This document shows positions 1-10,825 of a DNA stretch of 64,000 nt, piece by piece. Positions within the stretch are counted from its first letter, which is position 1, and each line of letters begins with the position of its first letter. The notes under the pieces were generated by a model. That model did not search any database. It worked only from the letters and a program-made list of their open reading frames with translations, and was not told where the DNA came from. The stretch comes from Dipetalonema caudispina (lineage: Eukaryota > Nematoda > Chromadorea > Rhabditida > Onchocercidae): NCBI GenBank assembly GCA_013365325.1, contig JABVXV010000004.1:1-64000 (forward strand), written 5' to 3'. The translations under genes and the position numbers were made by a program.

Positions 1-136
<136 letters not shown>

Positions 137-3100
137 TATGATAAAAGCATCACAATAAAAGGTTCTTTCGACGATGCGTTCCAATATGAACAATTTTATA
201 TATTTCGGCACTTATAGACGGATACATGCATAGACATACAAACATTGCAAGCAAACTCTCCTTTTCGCTAATTTACTTCAATTTTATGTGTAGTTTCCTG
301 CGCCAATATTAATAATACTAGGCAATTATATCACCAAATACATAAATAGACATGCATATTAAAGCTTCATATTGAGCCTAGCTTGCTCATTCACTCTGGC
401 CTTGTTGATCATCATTTGTTAAAGCTTTATCCTGACCCAATCCAGAAAATTTGTCTGTTCAATTGAATGAAACAAATTAAAATAACTTTAATGCATTCCT
501 GTAATCAGTAATACTCCTGATGAATTATGATCATTCAACAAATAGAGGAATTTGAGTCACTTAAAAAAGCTTTAAAAGGATTGTAATTTCAGGGAAATAG
601 CTGCTAACACTATGTAAAAAGATTCTCCCGTACTAAGAGTGCAACCACTCCACAACTATCTTGTATGTCTAGACCTTTTATTGATACCAATTCATTTCAA
701 TGAAAGTGGTTGAAGGTAGGGATGAAAGTGAGAAATTTAAAAGAGATGAGAAAAACGAAATGAAAATACAAGAGAAAAGCTGGCAGAATATACCAGAAGA
801 AAAGACTCATATTGGGAATGATTGAGAGGAATGGATAACATGAGATACGTTTAGATTAACCTTTTTCATTAATTAATAACTGTTTATCAATCAAAAATGG
901 GCCAATTTAATATCCCACACTTATTGTTGATATGGACAAACATATATACAAGTGATATGGATAAATGGTTAGAATATTGTATAAAAAAGATAAACTTTAT
1001 ATCGAAAACCTAACTTTCGGTTGCCATTTGGTTATTAGAACTTCTTTAAGACGAAATTTAAAATTTTTAAAATACTAAGTTTTTGAACAATCTTGCAGAA
1101 TACATTTGAAGCGCTGTGAGCATTTGGGGGGCGAAAAGTATCTCGTTTTGTGAAATTGTCGTTTTCAGTTAAATTTAGATTCAAGCGCTACCTAATTAGT
1201 TTGTTTCTGTCTTGTTAGCTTTTGAGAGCCTCAGATCCAACTAAATGCTTGGATTGTGACAAGCAGCTTACACAGTATAGCAGCAAAAGTGTCTAACACA
1301 AGTACATCGCTTCATTAATCGTTTTCAAGTGCTGCAAGAAATGTTTGTGTAATTCAGTGACTGATGAAAAGTTCAAAGGATCTGTTCAGGAATTGATTTT
1401 CAAAGAGAAACCATTATTTATAGATTAGAGCCTCTTTCTTTTTTATTTAGGAATTAATTAAGCACTTACTTTTATAAAAAAATTATTGCCTAACAGTGAC
1501 TTTCGAAATTCAAAAAATTATTTGGAGAAACAAGAAATAGGCAATAAATCCGAATAGGTAGATGGAAGTAAAAAACAAGTTCATTTTAAACAATTTCACA
1601 CTAATCGTTTACTATTCCTAATACTTTTTTGTCTTCGTTTCATACAATCTCTTTTCTTCCTCCACCTTGACTCTTTTGATTTCATATCCTTTAAAGAAGT
1701 AAAACGATCGAACAATTGTTTATATCATTATAGTTTATTCGATTGGTAATAGTTCAGATCGCTTGACCTTCATTAGCATCAGTAACTATGATGCCCCAAA
1801 ATAATAAGAGTAAGTCACAACTATTCCTGCCATCTACTTTTGGTCATTTGTCTACTTGTCCCATAATTATATATGCCTTGCAATTTACATATGCACTTAT
1901 TTGTCGACCTGTCTGGAAATTTGAAAACAAATGAGCATGATGAATATGACAGATGGCGGACATATTAATACTAAAATGCGATCATAGTGCCAGCGGTCGA
2001 ATAATTCTATCCATACCATTTAAAACTTGTTTGATTGCTAATGGCTTAGATCACTCGATTCTCACAAGCATTAATGCCTCCGATATCCAAAAATCTTCTT
2101 GTAGTACTTCCATCATTCTTAACCTTTTCCTATCATACTACAATGATAATTTCATGGGAGTAATGCTGTACGAAAACTGAAAGAAAATAAAAATTTCTAC
2201 ATAAAAAGCTTCTTTTATTAAACGAGCTCTTCATTAATTATAAATTTGCAAGGACTGCGAATTTTCAAAAAAAAAGTGAGATTTAAAGCAAAGGATGTAG
2301 CAGAATGAAGAGTTGCTCATAGCGAATAAAATTACTGCTATTTTAATTAATTGTGCAGAAAATTGTGTCCTTATTTTAATAGTAACTGCTTACCCATACC
2401 TTTTTCTACCCCGTCCCCTACTTCTTCTCAACCTTCGTAACAATTAATTTTCCTCGCCACTCTTTTTTAATTAAAATAAAAATTTTTCACTCTCTTATTT
2501 GATTCATTTTCGTGCAATGTCTATACAAAATTAAGTGAAGGTAAGAGCGCTTTAGAACAGAGAGAATTTGGGAACAGCAATAATAATTCTTCTCGCTGGC
2601 TAGCTTGCTTGGCCAAAGAATGATCAATTTAAGAAATGAGCGATAATTAAATTTTCAAGCATTTATATTCCTTCTCCTTTCTATTTCTTCATATTTTAAA
2701 ATGGTAAAATCAAACATCTGCAAAAGCTACGTTCTCTTGGCATATGGACTTGTAATGCTGGTTATTTATGATTTCGACAGAAGATATTGAGTTGCATTGA
2801 AGATGTGTAAGGAATCAGAATAAGAAATTTGAGTGAGGCTTTCTATAATAGTCTTCTTCGTTGTTTTCATTAATACCAAGTCAACAAAACTATTTTCTCT
2901 GTCTTAAGACTAGATATAGAACTGAAATTCATCTTTGTTGAGGTGAAAAATAAGACGGCGTTAATAATTTTCTGATTCAAATAAGCAATTGTTTCAATAA
3001 ATAACTTGGGAATAACCAATATTTACAGAGTTTTATTTCTCTTGGAAAATTTTATTTTAGAATTTTATTTTAGATCACAAAGTGTCATTTCATACCTTCT

Positions 3101-4477
3101 AGAATTTCGTAAATGTTTCAAAATCTTCTGATTCCGAAGAACTGCACATACGATACATGGAGTAAAATATCATAAAGAAAGGGTGTAGAACCCAGTTTTA
3201 ATCAAATATTAAAAATCATTCAAATTACAACTAGCTGAATGAGATTTAGTAAATTTGTCTTATACGGATATTGTAAACCATCAGCAAATCAATCTATTTT
3301 CTGCTCCATTCAATAAATTTAAAACGAAATTTGGGTATAAACTTCAGGTGTTTTTATCAAATTTAATCTTTATGCAATATATGAGAAAATGATAATTCAA
3401 GAAAACAAAGCTTCACCTGGATTTTCGAGTCTGATATATTTTGATAATTTCTATCTGCATACCTCATGTCGACGGAGCAGTGAAATCTGCTGGATATATT
3501 ACTAGGAGATAATATCGTATAAGGTCAAGAAATAATAATGGACATAAGTTGGCCAAGTAATTGAAGTGTTTGTTTGACACCGTTAGCCACTTTTAAAGTA
3601 GCAGAAGAAAGTTTGCACAAAAAAGATTAGAAGAAAAAGACTTCTGCACACCCTCAAACAAAATGTATTCAGTTCATTCAATTCATTGGTTTGTTGAAGT
3701 GTGAATTGCTTGCAATGCCACTGCTACTGGCTAGTTGTTAATGGGTTAGTAGCGGAAAGCACATTGAAAATGCAGAAATTAATTCGCCTAAAATGCAAAA
3801 TTATTATCCAGTAATGGAGGACTGAAATAGTGGTGTCATTGATGGTTCCGAACTGCAAGTATAAAAGAAAAAAAAGGGAGTTAGCGATGGAGCAAAGGGA
3901 TATCAGTAAGCTAACACGAAGAGACACTGAAACAAACACTACAACTGCAACAGCTCTGCCTTGTACTTGTAATTAAGAATCCATTTCAATGCAATGACTA
4001 TCGTTTTGAACGCAATAGACCAGTACGTTTGAAAAATAGAACGAACGTAAGTAAATGAATAATAATACACGCTGTCATTGCTTCTTGTATCACGTCATAC
4101 ACTGCGCTATTGCATGCCCATATTTGCACTACTCCATGCCTCACTTCACTGCAGCATTAATACAGGAGACGAACGAAAGGCCGAACAGCGTCACATATGC
4201 TTACTGCTAAAAAAAGGAAATTTAAATGAATTTTATTGAATTCAACAAGGGACAATCTAACATTTAATCAGCACTAGCATGAAATTCCATTCGCAACAAT
4301 ACAAAGCTCGTAAGTACAAAAGAACTTCATTTCCTTCATATGAAAACAAGTGCATATTAAGCCATATATGTTACCCTAACGCTCGAATACTGTTGTAGTT
4401 TCCAAGGATAATTTACATCCGTCCACTGCAGAATGATTATTAAAATATCGCATGACAAGGATTAAAATTATACATAA
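137..4477. other. Noncoding region downstream of DHODH
   Basis: AT-rich sequence with no exon chain I could assemble on either strand. The open frames here are short, lack plausible splice partners and match no family I recognise. The right end should hold the 3' UTR of the minus-strand DHODH gene. A small tandem duplication of ATTTTATTTTAG lies near 3045-3073. An open stretch at 1953-2180 is discussed among the rejected items. Confidence 0.6.
4232..4237 (-). terminator. Candidate polyadenylation signal for DHODH
   Basis: AATAAA on the minus strand, about 240 nt past the DHODH stop codon. It is the first canonical hexamer I noticed downstream of that gene. The motif is common by chance in AT-rich DNA, so this is only a candidate. 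Confidence 0.35.
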
Positions 4478-7400
4478 TTATTTCTTATGATCAGCGCCGA
4501 CAGCTTCAGAAATACTTCGAAAACCATCCCGAGCAAGGCATTCTACCAGTTCCCGTTTTATTCGTCCTATAACTGGAAAACCTGGAAGAAAGCGTCCTAA
4601 AACGATAGTAAGAGAATTCCTTTGGAATTTTTAGAAATGCTTGGAAGAAACAACAATAAAAGAACAAAATCAAAAGATTGATAAACCCGTAACTTCCATT
4701 GATCGACGTATATACTTGGATATTTAGGAGTCCTTTCAACAACTACATATGCAATATTTCCACAAACCGTTTTTAAAAAATAGTCTAATTAGTGAAACAT
4801 GACTATTGTAGCTCTTACAACCTTTTATTGCAATAAAGGAAGAGGATCATAGGCTGAAGAAGTGGAGTGAGATGGAGAGAAAGAATTCTAGAAAGCACAA
4901 AAGCCCAAAACTTTTTGTTGTTCCCGCAGTACGCTTCATACGTTACACCCATGTAAATTAAAATTGACTGCAAACTAAGTAAAGCTACAGCTAAACGATG
5001 CCGACAATGTGTATACCGCTAACTCAAACGTTTTTTTCTATTGAGAAATTTGAGTCTTTTCTAAGCTTTTGGATCCTAGGTGTTAGAATCAATTGTTAAA
5101 ATTATGTTAAGTCTAGTAGGAAAAGTTATGATGCGAAAAGAAGCTCGTATCTGAAGTTGGAAATTTCAAAAAATCTACGCCAACAAAAATTATTACATGC
5201 GGAAAATGATATCACTTTTCCCTAAAAAAGATTTCGTTCTGATTCATAATATCAGTTTACTAAGAGCTATCAATAGAAAAACCATAATAGCCCAAGCCTC
5301 TGACGGAAATGCCTCTTTGTATTATCATCACAATTTCGTTTTTGTGGTAGTAAGAAGTTCGGAATTCAGTAAGGTGTTATTACGAAAATATCGAAGCAAA
5401 TTTTTTCTTGAAACCAAATACCAAATGGCAATAAAATACACTAACAGCCCACTAAATTCAAAAAAGAAAAAGGTTTGCCGCAACAAACAATAAATACATC
5501 CAAGAACAGTGAAATTCGTGTATCCAAAAAAACAATTAAACAACTACAGAGCAAAAAATGACCATGCTAATAAATAAAGTCAGTAATTTGGATATTTTAT
5601 ACGAAATACCGTGGCAGTAAGAATACAAGTATGCTGGTGCCTGGAAGGCAATAATATTACCAATAATATTTCCCATTACCACCGAGAATAATCGAACAAA
5701 TAACACCGAATGTAAAATGAAACTGGATACAGTTTAAAACATCCATAGTTTTATATCTTACCTTGATAAAGAAGTGATGAATAAAGCTGCAAAAGACTTG
5801 CTCCAGCTCGAATTTTCTCATATGCGTCCTGACCGGATGATATACCTCCGCATCCAATGATCGGGATCTTACCATGTGATAAACTACAAAACTTAACTGA
5901 ATTAAAAAATCTATTCTAATAGAATATATCAAGGCATCCTAAAATAAGAATTCTAATGACTTTCAAGAAATTATGCAAGAAACATTGCTGGACTAAATTA
6001 AAGTACACTCACCCACTTCTCACGTTTTGCTTTCAGTAAACGCAAATATTCGAAAGAAAATTTTAAAAGAGACATCTTAATAGCGCTAACTTCTGGTCCT
6101 AAAAAAAATACTCAAAGATACCTGTAAACATTACGTATGCAATCTGTACTTATATCTCGTAGTGGCCTGCCACTCAAGAAACCATCTTCCAGTAGCACAG
6201 TTTGAAGATTTTTCGGATGACTGGTAGTGGAATTCGAAATTATGATACCATCTATACTATATCGTTTGTTTTGTGCTATCTTCAAATCATTATTTTACTG
6301 GCAGAAGGATTCGCGCAAAGCAAAATCTGTGAATAAAAATATCCCATAGACGGAATACAAAGCCTTGAGATTTGCCAGTTTTTGAGAGAAGTAATTTTTT
6401 AATCAGAGCCAAAGCCAAAAAACAAGCCTTGATAATTTTTTTTAAGTCCACGATCGATAAATCAGGTGGGATTTTGATCAGAATTTTTGGCGGAGATTCG
6501 TTGGCCTGCACCATTTGGTTGACAGCGGAAGTTACGCCCTGTAACGCCTAAAACATCATGTGGTTATCAATGGAAAAATTTAGAAAGTCCTAGTGGAAAA
6601 AAATTGGAAATGCTAAAATAAGAAGTAGATATACTGACAATTTCCATATCAGTCACTGTCTCCAGACCAGAATGGCTGCCGAAATTCACAACCAAATAAT
6701 TGCTAAAAGGACCAAAATAATGAGCACCAAGACTGTAATCTGATTTAAGCCCATTAAATCCCTGAAAAAAAAGCCTTTAACTTGCTAGAAGTACCATTCA
6801 GTAAAAGAAAAAAGATGTTAGATATTAAAGGTGTGCACACGAGCTCATTGTTTACTTTCCATTTTGGCATTACATATAGTGACAGTAAAACTACCTTTTA
6901 TGAATCTAAGGGTTTAAAGAAGTATATTTCCCTGGTTTAAAGGCCTAATATAACTTTACAAAACATAAGCTCGATTCGATCCAAAGGGAAGAAGTTTATT
7001 AACAAAGACCAAATACGATTCCTTATTTTCTACAAATGAGAAAATTTACGAACCGAAATATGAAAATAAAATATATATGATCAAAATCAAGCAAAAAGAT
7101 AAAAAACTGCCAATGTCTTTCAACCCCTTTCTAAAATATACTTAAAATGATCTAAGGAAAATATACAACCAAAAACTTAATTACGAACTGCATTTCTGCC
7201 GATATTTACACCAAGCGGGACATCAGCATTTCGATCATAAGCTTTCTTAACAAACAAATATACAGTACCCAAACCTGCGCTTTTAAATTTGCCACGACTT
7301 ATGCATCCCTGAATGTAGAAATAATAAAATTTTATCCGGAATTTTTAGAAAACACAAAATTATTTTACAGTCAATGAATTTTCTCAAATTCAAAAGTGTC

Positions 7401-8597
7401 CAGGCATATTCTTCGTGAAGAAACTTTATAGAACTCATGCAAAAGAATCACCAATAAACAGTATTTATAACTTTAATAAAGCTTAAATTTTCTATTTTTT
7501 AGTGACTCTAATATATATTACGAAGAATTCTAGTACCCTGAAACCATGTTATAACGATCGGAAGCGTGAAATGAAACTCAGAACCCAAAATATGTTTTCA
7601 TTCTTTATCAAATGTCAGCCAATGCTCAAAATTATTGTTGAAGAACAAGAAATTTTAGAAATCTATATTCCATATTTCTCCTCAAAAAACTTTACAGACT
7701 TCAATGGACAAAATGAAACTGGGAAACTCACTTCATCTCGGGATAAAAGTTTAACCACAGAATTAGAATCTTTTTGTGGTAGCGGCGTTACAGTACCTAC
7801 TTCAATAAAACCAAAACCACTTTTCCGCAAGCCATTTATTGCTTCAGCGTCTAAAAAAAAAAAAATTAAAGCAAAGGATTCATAATTCCAAAAAGAAAAC
7901 TAATGGATTTTGGCAAGGTAGAGATATTTGGAAAAATTAATGCTTCCATTTAAACGATGCGACTGTTGGCAACTACTTGCTTAAGGTATTCCAGCTATAT
8001 CGTTGGTAGAATAGGCGAATCTATAAAATCTGGTGATTAGTAATTCTTTATCAAAGTATCTCAAAAACCAAAAATTCAAAGAGTCTTACCCTTATCAAAG
8101 CCGGCAGCCAATCCAAGCGGATTCCTGAAGTGCATATTCATTACATTGCAATCAAGCTCAGGATACTCCCGATAACTGTGACTGAATGGAGGTAACAGAC
8201 GATACTTTGCCAAAAAAACACTGAACTGTGCAGTCAATTGTGGTCTTAGTATGCTATGCAATATTGGCATAAACTGAAATTTCGAATTCTAACCATGAAA
8301 TTTCAGTGTTTCACTGCTGTTTTCATTTTGAAGATAGAAGAAAAGTGAGAGGTAAAGAACAAAAAACTTCTCATAATCTGTAAGCTTTTTGGAAAATTTC
8401 CTCTTTCCTTGTCAAAATTTAGATTTAGGATGAAAAATATTTACTTGTTTCCGCTGAAAGACTTCATTTCCTGTGATATACTCGACAAATCCATATAACA
8501 ATGTGGAAGATGATAGGATAACGGCGGTTGACTTCGTAATATATCTTAAATGAAAGAATCTAAAAACATTAGAAGTCGTTAATCCCCGGTTCCACAT
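4478..8597 (-). CDS. Class 2 (mitochondrial) dihydroorotate dehydrogenase, divergent active site
   Basis: Expected role: oxidation of dihydroorotate to orotate at the inner mitochondrial membrane, with electrons passed to quinone. Nine exons: 8445-8597, 8090-8273, 7732-7850, 7189-7308, 6657-6761, 6424-6547, 6122-6275, 5762-5883, 4478-4596. All phases agree and give 399 aa (human DHODH 395). Residues 1-51 look like a mitochondrial targeting sequence plus membrane segment ([15 protein letters not shown]). Conserved motifs follow: [66 protein letters not shown], and a family-typical end IGRIKREL...[11 protein letters not shown]-site lysines, SNST and GCGG are kept. Two pyrimidine-binding asparagines are not: the INRYGFNSHG motif reads [10 protein letters not shown], and NVSSPNT reads NFGSHS. 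The exon 6/7 junction has a weak acceptor, and exon 5 could end at 6639 instead of 6657 (6 more residues). Probably the downstream member of an operon with the COMM gene. Confidence 0.9.
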
Positions 8598-8704
8598 AAA
8601 AAATTTTCCACATTCTGAAATGAAATCTTGGCGACTAGTTTAAGAGCTTTGAGAAAATTTTGGAAAGCACTCACCCTGGCGGTAATTTTGGATACATTCC
8701 ACTT
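8598..8704 (-). promoter_or_regulatory. 107-bp intercistronic region with trans-splice acceptor
   Basis: The gap between the COMM-gene stop (8705) and the DHODH start (8597) has no AATAAA on the minus strand. It ends in a pyrimidine-rich acceptor, ATTTCATTTCAG, with the AG at 8615-8616, giving a leader of only 17 nt before the DHODH ATG. The stop-to-acceptor distance is about 90 nt. This matches the spacing of spliced-leader-processed nematode operons. The identity of the leader cannot be read from the sequence. Confidence 0.6.
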
Positions 8705-9671
8705 CTAATTATATTTCTGCTGCACTGCTTCTAAATCGTCAATAAAGCGCTTCAGCTATAAATAACGAAAATTTGGATTCATTAACAAGTGGAGATTCAG
8801 ACATTTCACCATTTATCTTTATAGACTTTAGACGATAATTTTAATATAATTGTGTGATCAAATTACAAAAAATTTAATATATTTTTTTTGAAAACAAAGT
8901 GTAATGCCGTAGACTATTTAGCATTATGGTACTTAATATTATTCAGAAATTTAAGCGTTTATCATGAATTTTAGAAAAGTTCAAATACTTCTTCCTCAGT
9001 AAATTCGTATGTTTTGGTAGCACCTTCAATAAAATGTAACGTAAGTACAACTATAGGTCTGAGATTCTCCACTGCTGTATCACAATTACCGACCAACTAA
9101 AAATTAGACTGGTTCATATAATTTGGAAATTATTTGATTAGAACCAACTTTTAAGAAAAGCCTGATATTGAAATCAATTATAATAACTTTTTCATGTTGG
9201 CCAAAATTAGCTGAAACCTTTAAAGTAACGTCAAGTCACAAAGCCCACAAAATCTGTATGGTAACCCACACCCTTAATTAAAATTTAGAAAGCTTCCTTA
9301 ACATATCAAAATGTTCTGATTTTTTCCAAGTTTCAACAAATTTCGACACTTCATTAAAAGGAAATTACCAGTAATATATCAAACTCTAAATTTACTTTAG
9401 CGCTCCAACTGAAATCGCGTAAAATTTTTACACCGCTTCGCTGAGAGCCGGTTGCGTAATCAGTTGAAAAAAGACGGTTCATCAAAATAATCCTGCAAAA
9501 ATTGTATGCAAATCGCTAATGACGTAAATATCACAATTTCCAAATCGAGTAGTATTGAACCTTCATAAAAAAATCATTAGCTAAAATCCTCAATATTTTT
9601 CTATTATTTCAATTTTTTTACGGCTTTTCAGAATTAGCATTCACTTACAGGTACTCATTATAGGTAAACAT
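8705..9671 (-). CDS. Short COMM domain-containing protein
   Basis: COMMD proteins are scaffolds of the Commander/CCC endosomal-sorting complex. Four exons: 9649-9671, 9369-9492, 8989-9096, 8705-8755. Phases agree and give 101 aa. The C-terminal part fits a COMM domain: the tryptophan strand ILRDFSWSAKVNLEFD (about residues 29-44), then NLRPIVVLTLHFIEG, KTYEFTEEEL and a closing amphipathic helix RFIDDLEAVQQKYN. Most COMMD proteins are near 200 aa with an N-terminal helical HN domain, and none is visible here. So either this is a short form like vertebrate COMMD6, or upstream exons in 9.7-10.8 kb were missed. The first 23-nt exon and start codon are the weak part: no splice acceptor lies close upstream. 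I cannot assign which COMMD subfamily it is. Only 107 bp separate it from DHODH downstream. Confidence 0.75.
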
Positions 9672-10825
9672 TTTCAATATGCAATTAACATATCATCCAG
9701 TTCGCAAAAATTTTACTCGTAAGCAAAATATTTAGGCTAATATGAAGATGTTAAATACCATTCATAAATCGAAATGCAACTTTATTAAAATATTTAATTA
9801 GAGTTAAGTGAAGCTATTTTTGTATTAAATCAATAACCACTGGGATAAATAACCTTTCCTCAATTAAACTCTTCATTAGCAAGCCTTACTTAATGCAAGC
9901 CAAAACATAACAGGTGAACATTTCCGTTAACATAATGCATACAGAAATATCATAAATAATGCTAATTTGAGAATACATATATCTAACATATAAATGTCGC
10001 TATCTTAATAAAATTCATACTGTTTGAAAAATCCCAACTTTAAAAATTTTTCTACTGGAGGAGTATCACACATACTGTTAAGTTGCCGAATACAGAAAAT
10101 TTATCTCAACATGAAACGTGTAAGGCGAGTTTGGAAAGATGACATATATAAAAACGAACAACTAACGACAGTATAAAAAAAATATTTGCCCAGCAAATAA
10201 GGATATTCAATTAATGAAACCTTTTCGCCGGATATACTTTTCAAAACAGCAATAAACCAGCACTTGAAAATAAAGACACAACGCTTGTTGAGAAATAGGC
10301 AACAGTTCCGGAAGGAGAAACGTAATTATACAGTGTTTTTATGAAATATTATGATTAAGTGATAAATTTATACCTCAAAATAAAGTTCAAAAAACATTAT
10401 CATGGAATGCTAAAATGACAAGTATACCAACTTAAGTTATGCCAACAAAACTTTGAAAATTTGAACAAAAAACTCGATATTCTATCGACTAAGAAAAACA
10501 TAGAACAAAGGAAGCTTAAGCTTTTTCCATAATAAGTTAGTAAATTTATACATTAGAATCAATTGATAAAAGTATATAAACGATGGTACTATTATCACAA
10601 GTTGCTAGCTTCACCGATGTCGTGATGAAATGTCGCCAGTGCGATTTCTTTTGAATGGTCCATGTGAATTTCGTGCAAAATTTCGTTCATTTAGATAAAA
10701 TAGCATTTCGACTTCCGTATCACTCACTTTTTTCGCAGTAGAACAAAGCACAGATGCACAAAATTCAAAAAATATAAATGATGTCCCAGAATCCCCGTTG
10801 CTCGGTAAGTACTAGGAACAGACAA

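Noticed and set aside
1953..2180. 75-aa plus-strand frame; the minus strand reads as a coding-like stretch with stops (MMEVLQEDFWISEALMLVRI)
   Set aside because: Stops in every minus frame and no recognised element. May be a pseudogene or transposon relic, but I cannot support either.
5990..6100. Minus-strand open stretch with a GTGAGT donor inside DHODH
   Set aside because: No match to DHODH and no phase-consistent fit. Direct splicing of 6122 to 5883 gives the conserved [13 protein letters not shown].
7502..7885. 127-aa plus-strand frame
   Set aside because: It is antisense to DHODH exon 3 (7732-7850) and its 3' intron; the minus-strand reading has clear DHODH motifs.
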